This document shows positions 8,777-18,900 of a stretch of 64,000 nt of DNA, piece by piece. The stretch comes from Planctomycetota bacterium. Lineage in GTDB: Bacteria > Planctomycetota > Planctomycetia > Planctomycetales > Planctomycetaceae. Each line of letters starts with the position of its first letter. Positions within the stretch are counted from its first letter, which is position 1. Where the stretch lies: NCBI GenBank assembly GCA_016872645.1, contig VGZH01000007.1:1-64000 (forward strand), written 5' to 3'. The notes under the pieces are model-generated. The model was not told the DNA's origin and searched no databases. It saw nothing but the letters and a program-made list of their open reading frames with translations. A program made the translations under genes and the position numbers.

Positions 8777-11700
8777 TCAAATTGGCTGCAACACCGTTTT
8801 TAGCAGCGGCAACAGAGCCTCAAACGAGGTCTCTGCTTCCTCGCCCATCGGCCAGTAAGCCGATTTTGTATCGACGATTCGAAATCGTCCCTTGTGCAGT
8901 CCGACCAGCGGTCGTAACCGCGAAGCATCACGGTAGCCGAAGACCAGCCAGTCATTTTCGCGGGTGATCCGATCGATGCTCCAGCGAGCGGCGTTCAACT
9001 GCACTTCGCGCAGCTTCACCAGTTTCTCAGCCAGCTCCGGCAGCGGGCCGAAGCGGTCGCGGAGTTCGTTCTGCCAGTCGGCCAGCTCCTCGAAGGAACC
9101 GACTGCCGACAGTTTGCGATACGCCTCGATCTTCGGACGACCCGGCGGGACGTAATCGTGGGGCAAGTACGCCGTCACCGGCAGGTCGATCTGGACGTGA
9201 ATGTGCTCTTTGACCGGCTGCTTCTTGGCCGAGCGAACCGCGTTCTCCAAGAGCTGGCAATACAACTCATACCCGACCGCTTCCATGTGCCCGCTTTGCT
9301 CGGCGCCCAGGATGTTGCCCGCTCCGCGAATTTCAAGATCGCGCATTGCGATCTTGAAACCGGCTCCCAGTTCACTGAACTCCTCGATCGCCTTCAACCG
9401 CTTCGTCGCCAGCGGAGTCAGCGACTTACCCTCTTCGAGCAGCAGATAGCAGTACGCCTTGTGCTTGTACCGGCCGACGCGCCCTCGAAGCTGATGCAGG
9501 TCGGCGAGGCCGTAGTGTTGAGCGTCGTTGATGAAGATCGTGTTCGCGTTCGGGATGTCGATGCCGCTCTCGATGATCGTTGTGCTCACGAAGATGTCGA
9601 GTTCGTGATTCACGAACTTGACCATGACTTCTTCCAGTTCGTACCCCGCCATCTGCCCGTGCCCGATGCCGATCCGAGCCTCCGGCACGATCCGCTGAAT
9701 CCGGTCGGCTATCGACCGGATGTTGTAGACGCGATTGTGGACAAAGAAGACCTGCCCATTGCGATTGAGTTCTCGCACGATCGCCTGCCGGATCAGATCG
9801 CCGTCGAACCGACAGACGCGCGTCGTCACCGCCATGCGATCGACCGGCGCGGTCGTCAGGTTGCTGATGTCGCGAATTCCCAGCAGCGACATGTGCAACG
9901 TGCGCGGGATCGGCGTCGCGGAGAGAGTCAGCACATCGACTTCCAGTCGCAGGTGCTTGAGCATTTCCTTGTGTTCCACACCGAAGCGTTGTTCTTCGTC
10001 GATCACCAGCAAACCGAGATCTTTGAACCGCACGTCCGGCGACACGAGTCGATGCGTGCCAATCAGCAAGTCGATCGCGCCATTCGCCGCGCCGTCGATG
10101 ATCTTCTTCTGCTCCCCTTTCGTCTTGAACCGCGAGATTCCTGCGACCGTAATCGGGAACTCGGCCATCCGTTCGGAGAAGGTGCGGTAATGCTGCTCGG
10201 CGAGCACCGTCGTCGGGACCAGCACCGCGACCTGTTTCCCCGCGTCGATGACCTTGAACGCCGCTCGCAACGCGACCTCGGTCTTGCCGTAACCGACGTC
10301 GCCGCAGATCAGCCGATCCATCGGCCGCGCTCGTTCGAGATCCCCCTTGCAGTCTTCAATCGCACTGAGCTGATCCGGCGTCTCTTCGTAGGGAAACGCC
10401 GCGTCGAACTCCTTCACCATGTGCGAGTCCTGCGGATACGCGAACCCCGGCTTCGTCTCGCGAGCCGCTTGCAGCAGGATCATGTCCGTCGCGAGATCAG
10501 CGACCGCATCTGCCACCTTCTGCTTCCGTTTTGCCCATGAGGCGCCGCCGATCGTGCTCAATTCCGGCGAAGAACGTTGCCCGCCGACATACTTCTGCAC
10601 GAGATGAATCAACGACACCGGCACATAGATCAGCACACGATTCGCGAACTCTAAAGTGAGATGCTCCTCGGTCGCGTCCCCCTTCTCCATCAGCGTCATA
10701 CCACGATACCGGGCGATCCCGTGCGACAGATGGACAACGAAATCCCCCTCGCTCAGTTCGATGAAGCTGTCGATTGCCCGCGACTCCACCTTCCGTCGCC
10801 GCTTCGTCTCGCGAGCGATCGCCGTCCGCCCAAATAACTCGTGATCGCCGATGACCACGATCTTCTCCGCCACAAGTCGGAAGCCACGATTCACACGCCC
10901 GACACACAGATCAACTCGTTGCGACAAAACTGTTTGCCCGGCCGTCAGCTGTGAGCCGTGAGCCGGTCGCCGAAGTCCTTTTTCTTCCTGCCCCTCAGGA
11001 AAAGGATCACGGCCATCGGTGATCGGCTCATGGCTTTCAGCCGAACTAAAATCTCGCAACAACTCGCTCAGTCGTTCCAGTTCCCCGTCGTTGTGACACG
11101 CGATGACGACTCGCTCGTCGCGGCCAACCACCGTCGCCAGTTCGTTGAGCACCTCATGCTTCGGTCCGGTGAATCGCTCGACCGATTCGACCTGTAAGTG
11201 ACACGAGGTCTCGAAGCTGTCGGCCGCCAGCGGAGCAATCGTCACGTTCGCGAAATCGGTCAGTGAGGCGATCACATCGTGTATCCCTGCCAACCCCTCC
11301 GCCTCACTCAGTCGCCCAAGATACTGCCGAGCTTCATCGATTAACTCCGGCAACTCGACGAACGCGATCCAACTCCCAACAGGGAGGTGAGCGGGGATTG
11401 TCGATCCGACAGCATCTTTCTCGGACTCCTGGCCTCTGACCTCTGACTTCTGCCCCAGCGCCGTCACGTTCACTTCGCTCAGCGTCTCGATCGTGCGCTG
11501 CGATTCGACGTCGAACCTCCGCAGCGATTCGAGTTCATCGCCGAAGAACTCCAACCGCAGCGGTTCTTCGGAATCGGTTGGGAAGATATCGACGATCCCG
11601 CCGTGGACGCTGACCTCACCGGGAAGCTCAACGGCAGGTACTCGCTCAAACCCGCGCTCGATCAGCCACCGCAGCAGCTCTTCGACATCGATATCGCTTC

Positions 11701-12190
11701 CGATTCGCAGTGAGCGCGACGAAGCCGCAATCTCGTCACGGCTCGGCACGGGCTGCATCAGCGCCGGCCCGCTGGTCACGATCACGCGCGGCGGCTTGTC
11801 CGAGTTCAACGCCCGCAGCACTCGCAACCGAGCACCACCCACCGCATCCGCCGCCGAGCCATCCGGCGGCCAACTCTCCCACGCCGGAAAGATCGCCGGC
11901 ACCTCGCCCAGAAAGTTGAAAACGTCATCCGCGAACTCATCGACATCGTGCATCCGAGGCAACACCACCAGCAACGGCTTGTCGCCACCCACCTGCTGTG
12001 TGAGCGTCGCAACCACTAACCCCGCCGAGGAACCCCATGCCCCATCAATTGCCCCCGCTTGACCCCGTTTCATCGCGGCGACAACCGCTGAAAAAGACTC
12101 CTGCTTAGGCAACAGCGCAGCCAGCTCGCGCAGGGTCATCCCCCGGCGATTCGCATTCAGCGACTCGTCTTTCTGTCGAGGCTTTGGCAT
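8777..12190 (-). CDS. mfd: Transcription-repair coupling factor Mfd
   Basis: DRLICGDVGYGKTEVALRAAFK, LLVIDEEQRFGVEHKE, LSATPIPRTLHMSLLGIRDIS, TTIIESGIDIPNANTIFI, LRGRVGRYKHKAYCYLL, and the RID-like region FVVHLSHGIARYRGM. Confidence 0.97.
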   Translation of the reverse strand: MPKPRQKDESLNANRRGMTLRELAALLPKQESFSAVVAAMKRGQAGAIDGAWGSSAGLVVATLTQQVGGDKPLLVVLPRMHDVDEFADDVFNFLGEVPAIFPAWESWPPDGSAADAVGGARLRVLRALNSDKPPRVIVTSGPALMQPVPSRDEIAASSRSLRIGSDIDVEELLRWLIERGFERVPAVELPGEVSVHGGIVDIFPTDSEEPLRLEFFGDELESLRRFDVESQRTIETLSEVNVTALGQKSEVRGQESEKDAVGSTIPAHLPVGSWIAFVELPELIDEARQYLGRLSEAEGLAGIHDVIASLTDFANVTIAPLAADSFETSCHLQVESVERFTGPKHEVLNELATVVGRDERVVIACHNDGELERLSELLRDFSSAESHEPITDGRDPFPEGQEEKGLRRPAHGSQLTAGQTVLSQRVDLCVGRVNRGFRLVAEKIVVIGDHELFGRTAIARETKRRRKVESRAIDSFIELSEGDFVVHLSHGIARYRGMTLMEKGDATEEHLTLEFANRVLIYVPVSLIHLVQKYVGGQRSSPELSTIGGASWAKRKQKVADAVADLATDMILLQAARETKPGFAYPQDSHMVKEFDAAFPYEETPDQLSAIEDCKGDLERARPMDRLICGDVGYGKTEVALRAAFKVIDAGKQVAVLVPTTVLAEQHYRTFSERMAEFPITVAGISRFKTKGEQKKIIDGAANGAIDLLIGTHRLVSPDVRFKDLGLLVIDEEQRFGVEHKEMLKHLRLEVDVLTLSATPIPRTLHMSLLGIRDISNLTTAPVDRMAVTTRVCRFDGDLIRQAIVRELNRNGQVFFVHNRVYNIRSIADRIQRIVPEARIGIGHGQMAGYELEEVMVKFVNHELDIFVSTTIIESGIDIPNANTIFINDAQHYGLADLHQLRGRVGRYKHKAYCYLLLEEGKSLTPLATKRLKAIEEFSELGAGFKIAMRDLEIRGAGNILGAEQSGHMEAVGYELYCQLLENAVRSAKKQPVKEHIHVQIDLPVTAYLPHDYVPPGRPKIEAYRKLSAVGSFEELADWQNELRDRFGPLPELAEKLVKLREVQLNAARWSIDRITRENDWLVFGYRDASRLRPLVGLHKGRFRIVDTKSAYWPMGEEAETSFEALLPLLKTVLQPI

Positions 12191-12201
12191 GTGCTGCCTT
12201 T

Positions 12202-12228
12202 GTAGGATGGGCACTCCTGCCCGTCTAC
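12202..12228. repeat. Short palindrome between rarA and mfd
   Basis: gtaggatgggca-ctcc-tgcccgtctac; includes the rarA TAG stop (12225-12227, minus). Confidence 0.7.
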
Positions 12229-13529
12229 TTCTGCCGTCGCTGCTCGTCGACTCGCCGCTTCAACTCCGCTTCGAAACCGCGATCGACCGGCTGGTAGTAG
12301 GTGCGGTCAACGCCGAGGTAGTCTTGATCGACCCAGCCCTCCGGCGCGTCGTGCGCGTACTGATAGCCTTCGCCGTGGCCAAGACGTTTGGCTCCGGGAT
12401 AGTGGCCGTCGCGCAAATGCGTGGGGACCGGAAGCACTCGTTTCGAGCGGACGTCGTCCAGCGCGGCATCGACGGCGACGTAACTGGCGTTCGACTTCGG
12501 AGCGGTTGCAAGGTACGTCACCGCCTGAGCCAGATTGATGCGACACTCCGGCAAACCGACGAACTCGGTGGCATTCGCGGCGGCCATCGCGACGACCAGC
12601 GCTTGCGGGTCCGCGTTGCCGATGTCCTCCGATGCCGCAATCACGATTCGCCGAGCAATGAACCGCGGATCTTCGCCCGCTTCGAGCATTCGCGCCAGCC
12701 AATAGATCGCCGCATCGGGATCGCTGCCGCGAATGCTCTTGATGAACGCGCTGGCCGCGTCGTAGTGCTCGTCGTCACCGTATTGAACGGCCTTCTTTTG
12801 GATGGATTCCTGAGCGACAAGCAGATCGACGGTTGCCGACGATGAACCAATCACGCTCAGCACCGCGATCTCCAGTGCGTTGAGCGCTCGGCGAGCGTCA
12901 CCGTCGCAGACTTCGGCAAGGAACGACAATGCTTCATCGGTCGCAGTCACCGCGTGGTGGCCGAGTCCACGTTCGCGATCAGACAACGCTCGGTGCAGCA
13001 GGCCGAGGATGTCTTCTTGCGAGAGCGAGCGGAACTCGAAAACCTGGCTGCGGCTGACCAGCGGCGAGACCAACGCGAAGAACGGATTCGATGTTGTCGC
13101 GCCGATCAGTCGCACGACCCCCGATTCGACATCCGGCAGCAGCACGTCTTGCTGCGTCTTGTTGAAGTGATGCAGTTCATCGACGAATAGCAGCGTCCGT
13201 TGCCCGCCGGTCTTTAGCCGAGTCCGCGCGGCTTCCAAGACTTCACGTAGCTCTTTGACACCGGCCGATGCAGCATTGAGTGACGCGAAAACTGACTTGG
13301 TGTGCTTGGCGACGATCTCGGCCAGCGACGTTTTGCCGGTGCCGGGTGGGCCGTAGAAGATCACCGAGCTAACTCGGTCGGCCTGCAGCATCCGCCGCAG
13401 CAGTTTGCCTTCGCCAAGAAAGTGTTGCTGCCCGGTGAATTCATTGAGCGTTCGCGGTCGCATCCGCGCGGCCAGCGGTTTCGCGGAGTCTAGGTGTTGC
13501 TCTTCGTGTTGATCGAACAAGCCGGGCAT
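12225..13529 (-). CDS. rarA: Replication-associated recombination protein A (RarA/MgsA AAA ATPase)
   Basis: LAARMRPRTLNEFTGQQHFLGEGKLLRRM, FYGPPGTGKTSLAEIVA, LLFVDELHHFNKTQQDVLLPDVE, IGATTSNPFF. Confidence 0.95.
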   Translation of the reverse strand: MPGLFDQHEEQHLDSAKPLAARMRPRTLNEFTGQQHFLGEGKLLRRMLQADRVSSVIFYGPPGTGKTSLAEIVAKHTKSVFASLNAASAGVKELREVLEAARTRLKTGGQRTLLFVDELHHFNKTQQDVLLPDVESGVVRLIGATTSNPFFALVSPLVSRSQVFEFRSLSQEDILGLLHRALSDRERGLGHHAVTATDEALSFLAEVCDGDARRALNALEIAVLSVIGSSSATVDLLVAQESIQKKAVQYGDDEHYDAASAFIKSIRGSDPDAAIYWLARMLEAGEDPRFIARRIVIAASEDIGNADPQALVVAMAAANATEFVGLPECRINLAQAVTYLATAPKSNASYVAVDAALDDVRSKRVLPVPTHLRDGHYPGAKRLGHGEGYQYAHDAPEGWVDQDYLGVDRTYYQPVDRGFEAELKRRVDEQRRQK

Positions 13530-13531
13530 GA

Positions 13532-13678
13532 CAAATCCCAAGGTTCAAAACCCAATGTCCAAGGAATGTCCAAAAACCAAGTCCCAATGTCCAACGTGTC
13601 GTGATTCCGCGATGGTTGGGCTTTGGAAATTGAGTTGTGGACATTCCTTGGACATTGGGTTTGTGGCCCTTGGGATTT
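13532..13678. repeat. Long inverted repeat between rarA and the M3 peptidase gene
   Basis: cccaatgtccaaggaatgtcca (13551-13572) and tggacattccttggacattggg (13638-13659) are exact reverse complements; pairing extends outward imperfectly (aaatcccaagg / cccttgggattt). Confidence 0.85.
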
Positions 13679-14089
13679 CCGCGTAGGCGCAAAAAAACCT
13701 CCGCCGTAATGCCGGTGGGCTGTGGTGGATTCAATGACCCAGAACCGTAAAGTGGGAGCGGCTGATCCGGTTAATGTGAGCCGATGCCGAAGCAAGCGGA
13801 TTTACACGCGGCCGAAGTCAGTTTGCTCCCGGAGGTCATGCTTGTAGGGTCAACCCCAACGATAGCCCTGTCGAACATGGCAGAGGTCGTGAGCCGAAGC
13901 TCAACGCGAGCGAATCTAGCTAGCCTCGCCAAGACGATCAAGCAGCCAGTTCGACTTCGCGGAAAGTTCATCGTGGCCGAGGACCTGTCGTCCGTTCGAT
14001 TGCGACCTCGCAGCTACGTTGACTCGTGGAACCTTGCCAACTACCAACCGCGACTTAAGCCGCCGGATACCAACTCGAGGGATCGACTC

Positions 14090-16186
14090 ATGCCAGAATC
14101 ATCAGACGACTTGAAACAGAATCCCCTTTTGGTCACCGATGGCCTGCCGCGATTTGATCAGATCAAGCCAGAGCACATCGTCCCGGCGGTACGGCTGGTG
14201 CTCGCGCAGGCCGAGCAGCGATTGACGGAGATGGAACAGCGTTTGAGCAGTCTCAACCGGCCAAGTTGGGACGACCTCATCGTGCCGCTCGAAGAACTCG
14301 ATCGGCCGTTTGATTTCGCGTGGAAGCCGATCGGGCATTTGTTCGGCGTGCTCAATTCTCCGGAACTGCGAACAGCTTACGAGACAGTCTTACCGGAGGT
14401 CGTGCGGTTCGGGCTGCGAGCTTCGCAGAGCCGGCCGATCTATGACGCGATCGTGCGGCTCAACCAACAAGCGGGCGATTCGCTCGTTCCAGCTCGGCGG
14501 CGGATCGTCGATCAGAAACTGCTGTCAGCGAAGCTGTCGGGCATCGCGCTCGAAGGGGCGCAGCGGGAACGCTTCAACGCGATCGCGGAAGAGTTATCGC
14601 AGCTCAGCACGGACTTCTCGAATCATGTGCTCGACGCGACGAAGGCGTTCGAGTTGATCCTGACGAAGCCGGAAGAGATCGAAGGCTTGCCGCCCAGCTT
14701 GTTGCAGTTGGCCGAGCAGTCTTATCGACAGAAGAATCCCGAAGAGAAACTCCAAGGATCTGCCGGCCCGTGGCGCATCACGCTCGATGGTCCGATCGTC
14801 ACGCCATTCCTGCAGCATTCACGTCGGCGCGATCTGCGCGAGACGATTTATCGAGCCTTCATCTCGCGTGCTTCCACTGGCGAATGGGACAACAGCGAGA
14901 GCATCACGAAGATTCTTAAGCTGCGGCGCGAGAAGGCGGAGTTGCTCGGCTATCGCACGTTCGCCGAATTGAGCCTCGCCGAAAAGATGGCTCCGGGAGT
15001 CGCGGCCGTTGAGGAAATGTTCGAGAAGCTGCGAGCCGCCTCACGCCCGCCGGCCGAGCAGGATCTGGCCGAACTGAAATCGCTCGCGGCGAACTGCGGA
15101 CAGAGCGAAGAGTTCAAACATTGGGACGCCGCCTTCTGGGCCGAGCGATTGCGCGAGCAACGCTACGATTTCAACGACGAGCAACTCCGGCCGTACTTTC
15201 CGTTGCCGCGCGTGCTCGACGGACTATTTGCGCTGCTGAGGAAAATCTTCGGCATCGCCATTCAACCGACGGACGGTGAGGCTCCGTCATGGCATCCCGA
15301 CGTGCGGTTCTTCCGCGTATTCGATGCCAACACGAATCAGCCGCTCGCGTCGTTCTATCTCGACCCGTACTCGCGACCGGAAAACAAACGCGGCGGCGCG
15401 TGGATGGATACTTGCCTGCCACGTCGTCGCTTCAAGGGTCAGATCGAATTGCCCGTTGCGCATCTCGTCTGCAACGGAACTCCTCCAGTGGGCGACACAC
15501 CATCGCTGATGACGTTCCGCGAAGTCGAAACGCTGTTCCACGAGTTCGGTCACGGCTTGCAGCACATGCTCACGACCGTGGATGAAGCAGACGTCGCCGG
15601 TATCAACGGCGTCGAGTGGGACGCGGTCGAGCTGCCAAGTCAATTCATGGAGAACTGGTGCTACGACCGCCCAACGATTCGCGGCCTCTCGGCTCACTAT
15701 CAAACGGGCGAGCCGTTGCCGGACGAGCTCTTCGACAAAATCACTGCCGCCCGAAACTTCCGGGCTGCCAGTCAGATGCTCCGCCAACTCCACTTCGGCA
15801 TGACGGACATTTATTTGCATCACCAATTCGATCCGTCATCGAACGAGTCACCATTCGACGTGCAGCGTCGTATGGCCGAGAGAACCTCGGTGATGCCACC
15901 GCTTCCTGAAGATCGCATGCTGTGCGCGTTCTCTCACATCTTTTCCGGCGGCTATGCGGCGGGTTACTACAGCTACAAGTGGGCCGAGGTACTCAGCGCC
16001 GACGCCTTTGGAGCCTTCGAGGAGGCGGGCCTCGACAACGAAGAAGCAGTCAAAGCCACCGGCCGCCGCTTCCGCGACACGGTGCTCTCGCTCGGAGGAA
16101 GCCGTCACCCACTGGAAGTCTTCCGAGCCTTCCGAGGCCGCGATCCCGATCCGCAAGCGTTGCTCCGTCAGTGCGGTTTGACCTGA
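14090..16186 (+). CDS. M3-family oligopeptidase (oligopeptidase A / PrlC-like)
   Basis: [15 protein letters not shown] zinc-binding HExxH, plus M3 N-terminal [22 protein letters not shown]. Start moved from the ORF start 13784 to the Met at 14090. Confidence 0.93.
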   Translation: MPESSDDLKQNPLLVTDGLPRFDQIKPEHIVPAVRLVLAQAEQRLTEMEQRLSSLNRPSWDDLIVPLEELDRPFDFAWKPIGHLFGVLNSPELRTAYETVLPEVVRFGLRASQSRPIYDAIVRLNQQAGDSLVPARRRIVDQKLLSAKLSGIALEGAQRERFNAIAEELSQLSTDFSNHVLDATKAFELILTKPEEIEGLPPSLLQLAEQSYRQKNPEEKLQGSAGPWRITLDGPIVTPFLQHSRRRDLRETIYRAFISRASTGEWDNSESITKILKLRREKAELLGYRTFAELSLAEKMAPGVAAVEEMFEKLRAASRPPAEQDLAELKSLAANCGQSEEFKHWDAAFWAERLREQRYDFNDEQLRPYFPLPRVLDGLFALLRKIFGIAIQPTDGEAPSWHPDVRFFRVFDANTNQPLASFYLDPYSRPENKRGGAWMDTCLPRRRFKGQIELPVAHLVCNGTPPVGDTPSLMTFREVETLFHEFGHGLQHMLTTVDEADVAGINGVEWDAVELPSQFMENWCYDRPTIRGLSAHYQTGEPLPDELFDKITAARNFRAASQMLRQLHFGMTDIYLHHQFDPSSNESPFDVQRRMAERTSVMPPLPEDRMLCAFSHIFSGGYAAGYYSYKWAEVLSADAFGAFEEAGLDNEEAVKATGRRFRDTVLSLGGSRHPLEVFRAFRGRDPDPQALLRQCGLT

Positions 16187-16315
16187 ATCGTCCGGTAACC
16201 AGACGATGAAGTGAACATTCTTTGCGACCTTGTCGAGCAACTCATATCATCCCGCCGATGGCTCGCTCCGGTTCGAGCCGCAAATTTTGTTGCCGCTGTT
16301 GAAGGAGCCTCAACG

Positions 16316-17233
16316 ATGTTGTATCGAACATGTGTGTCCGCGTTCGTGCTGGCTGGTTTGGTGGGTGCGGTTTGCTCATCTCCTGCGGCCTTCGCTCAAA
16401 CCACGAAATCCAAAATTCTGTATCTGACCGAGAGCAAGGGATTCAAGCACGGTTCGGTTAATCGTGACAAAAAAGATCTTGCCCCTTCCGAGGTCGCGAT
16501 GACACAGCTCGGACAGCAGACTGGACTGTTCTCGGTTCACTGCACACAGGACACAAAGGCGGACTTCACCAAAGAGAATCTAAAGAACTACGACATCGTC
16601 GCGTTCTATACGACCGGCGAACTACCCATCGCCGACGCCGACCGCGACTATTTCATGAACGAGTGGCTCAAACAAAAGGGACACGGCTGGATCGGCTTCC
16701 ATTCGGCGGCCGATACGTTTCGCACCAATAATCCAGCTCACAAATGGTACTGGGATTTGTGCGGCGGTACGTTCAAAGGGCATCCGTGGAATGCCGGTGA
16801 GCTGGTCACGATGACCGTCCATGACACAACACACTCAGCGATGAAGCCGTTCGGTGGTGAGTTTCAGATCAAGGACGAAATCTACTGGTACGACCATTGG
16901 GTGCCGGAAAACGTTCATGTTCTGATGAGCCTGAACATCGAGAAGTGCAAAACCAAGGGACAGGTCAGCAAGAAAAAAGAAGGTGACAAGGAAGTCGAGT
17001 CCATCCACGCCGAGCACGTTCCCGTCGCGTGGTGCCGCTCGTGGGGTGACGGCAAGATCTTTTTCAACAGCCTTGGTCACAACGGATCGACCTGGACCGA
17101 CAAGCGATTCCTCGATTCGACCGAAGCCGCGATCCGCTGGATTCGCAACGAAGTGCCCGGCGACGCAAAGCCGAACCCGGATGTGTCGAAAGGGTGGCAC
17201 GAGAAGTCGGTCAAAGATGCCGCTGCCAAGTAG
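16316..17233 (+). CDS. ThuA-like domain protein, secreted
   Basis: Signal peptide MLYRTCVSAFVLAGLVGAVCSSPAAFAQ; ILYLTESKGFKH, GWIGFHSAADTF, PWNAGELVTMTVHDTTHSA. Confidence 0.85.
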   Translation: MLYRTCVSAFVLAGLVGAVCSSPAAFAQTTKSKILYLTESKGFKHGSVNRDKKDLAPSEVAMTQLGQQTGLFSVHCTQDTKADFTKENLKNYDIVAFYTTGELPIADADRDYFMNEWLKQKGHGWIGFHSAADTFRTNNPAHKWYWDLCGGTFKGHPWNAGELVTMTVHDTTHSAMKPFGGEFQIKDEIYWYDHWVPENVHVLMSLNIEKCKTKGQVSKKKEGDKEVESIHAEHVPVAWCRSWGDGKIFFNSLGHNGSTWTDKRFLDSTEAAIRWIRNEVPGDAKPNPDVSKGWHEKSVKDAAAK

Positions 17234-17256
17234 CGGCTGCGGCCAAATCAAAAGAC

Positions 17257-17320
17257 CGTAGGCACACCCCGCATGGCTGCCGAGACAATTCTCGATCAGC
17301 GCAGGCGGAGTGTGCCTACG
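17257..17320. repeat. Inverted repeat between thuA-like and csrA genes
   Basis: cgtaggcacaccccgc (17257-17272) versus gcggagtgtgcctacg (17305-17320), 15/16 complementary. Confidence 0.75.
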
Positions 17321-17341
17321 ATGGAAATTTGAGTGACGTGC

Positions 17342-17560
17342 CTAGGATTTCTTTTCCACAGGCTCGTCTTTGGGGGCATTAGTCTTGAGAGCGTTTTCTC
17401 GTTGGATGGCCTCGTAGACTTCTTGGCGATGAACGGGGACTTCCTTGGGAGCTTCGATCCCCAAACGCACTTTATCGCCGCGAATATCCACCACCGTGAT
17501 GACGATGTGGTCACCAATGATGATGCTCTCGTCGCGTTGTCTCGACAGGACAAGCATCAC
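17342..17560 (-). CDS. csrA: Carbon storage regulator CsrA
   Basis: [51 protein letters not shown] is an unmistakable CsrA sequence. Confidence 0.97.
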   Translation of the reverse strand: MMLVLSRQRDESIIIGDHIVITVVDIRGDKVRLGIEAPKEVPVHRQEVYEAIQRENALKTNAPKDEPVEKKS

Positions 17561-17950
17561 AGAACTCCTTCTCAGGTCGCCGAAGGTTTCCCGCCGGCCA
17601 CAATCCGCTCGTGTGGTTTGCCTCGATCACGCACAAAAGCGACTCGAGTGGTCGAAGTCGCTTCTGACTGGCTCGCTCGGCAGGTTGGTTTCAGTCCGTT
17701 CGCCAGCGCGAATCGGTCCTGTCGGCGCAATCGTTGTGAGTGTCGTGCAAGGGTAATCGTCACCCAAACTCAGACGCCGAAGCCCTGATTCTCAAAAACG
17801 GCAAGCACTTCCAAACGGTCGTCGGAATGTGCCGTCTATGCCGCCGGTTTCTGATTTGCCGGCATCTGAGACGCCGCTTAAGCTCTTCCGTCCCCAACGC
17901 GAGCCAGAGATTCTACGCGGCCAACCCGATTTCGTCTCAAGTTTTTTCTT

Positions 17951-18853
17951 ATGGGACTCAAAGGATTTGCCATGACACGTCTGATCGCGATTGCCGCCAC
18001 GTTGGTCTTGGGCCTGTTTTCCGCGAGTTTGCCAGCCGCTGAGAAGCTGAAACTCCTGATCGTCGACGGCCAAAACAACCACAATTGGAAGGCGACCACC
18101 CCGATCCTTCAGGAATTCCTGAACCGTAGTGGGCGATTCGAAGTCGCCGTCTCGACCACTCCTCCCAGTAAGTCGTCAGCTGAGGATTGGCATAAATTCC
18201 GCCCGAAATTTGCGGAGTTCCAAGTCGTGCTCAGCAATTACAACGGTGAGCTCTGGCCAGAGCCGGTGCAGCGTAATCTCGAAAGTTTTGTCAGCAGTGG
18301 CGGAGGACTCGTCATCGTCCACGCCGCGAACAACGCCTTCGAGCAGTGGTCCGATTTCAACAAGATGATCGGCCTCGGCTGGCGCGGAGCGGGCTTCGGC
18401 GACCGCATCACCACCAATGACGCCGGTGAGGTCGTCCGCACTCCGAAAGGCCAAGGCCCTGGAGCGGGACATGGTTCGCAGCACGAATTCACCATCCGCC
18501 TGCGAGACACCACTCATCCGGTTGTGAAAGGGATGCCCACAGAATGGCTGCACGCCAAGGATGAGCTGTATCACGGCCAGCGCGGCCCAGCCACCGACAT
18601 GCACCTGATTGCGACCGCGTTCGCCGACTCGGCCAAAGGGGGAACTGGTGCGCACGAGCCGATGATCTGGTGGATTCCCTACGGCAAAGGCAAAGTCTTC
18701 ACGACCGTCATGGGGCACGCCGAGTACTCGATGAAGTGTGTCGGCTTCCAATCGATAGTCGCCCGAGGAAGCGAATGGTCTGCCACCGGCCAAGTGACTT
18801 TGCCAATTCCGGAGAATTTCCCGACAGCCGAGAAGACCAGTTCGGCGCCGTGA
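17951..18853 (+). CDS. ThuA-like domain protein, secreted
   Basis: Signal peptide MTRLIAIAATLVLGLFSASLPAAE; LLIVDGQNNHNWKATTPIL, GGLVIVHAANNAF, HEFTIRLRDTTHPVVKGMP, GKVFTTVMGHA. Confidence 0.85.
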   Translation: MGLKGFAMTRLIAIAATLVLGLFSASLPAAEKLKLLIVDGQNNHNWKATTPILQEFLNRSGRFEVAVSTTPPSKSSAEDWHKFRPKFAEFQVVLSNYNGELWPEPVQRNLESFVSSGGGLVIVHAANNAFEQWSDFNKMIGLGWRGAGFGDRITTNDAGEVVRTPKGQGPGAGHGSQHEFTIRLRDTTHPVVKGMPTEWLHAKDELYHGQRGPATDMHLIATAFADSAKGGTGAHEPMIWWIPYGKGKVFTTVMGHAEYSMKCVGFQSIVARGSEWSATGQVTLPIPENFPTAEKTSSAP

Positions 18854-18900
18854 ACTCAACCTGCCATCAACCCTGAAAAGTCGCAAGGTGCGAGATCGCT

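Noticed and set aside
9158-10540. 460-aa plus-strand ORF inside mfd
   Set aside because: Antisense shadow of Mfd with Arg/Asp/His-rich noise and no domain signature.
8777-12190. Treating the mfd repeat tracts as frameshifts or assembly errors
   Set aside because: The frame is continuous through both tracts and the conserved downstream helicase motifs are intact.
13840-13870. tRNA T-arm-like sequence gtagggtcaaccccaac
   Set aside because: Loop lacks the full TTCRA-type heptamer and no acceptor, D or anticodon arms could be paired around it.
13784-14089. N-terminal 102-aa extension of the M3 peptidase ORF
   Set aside because: The M3 family N-terminus begins near [23 protein letters not shown] at 14090; the upstream sequence looks intergenic.
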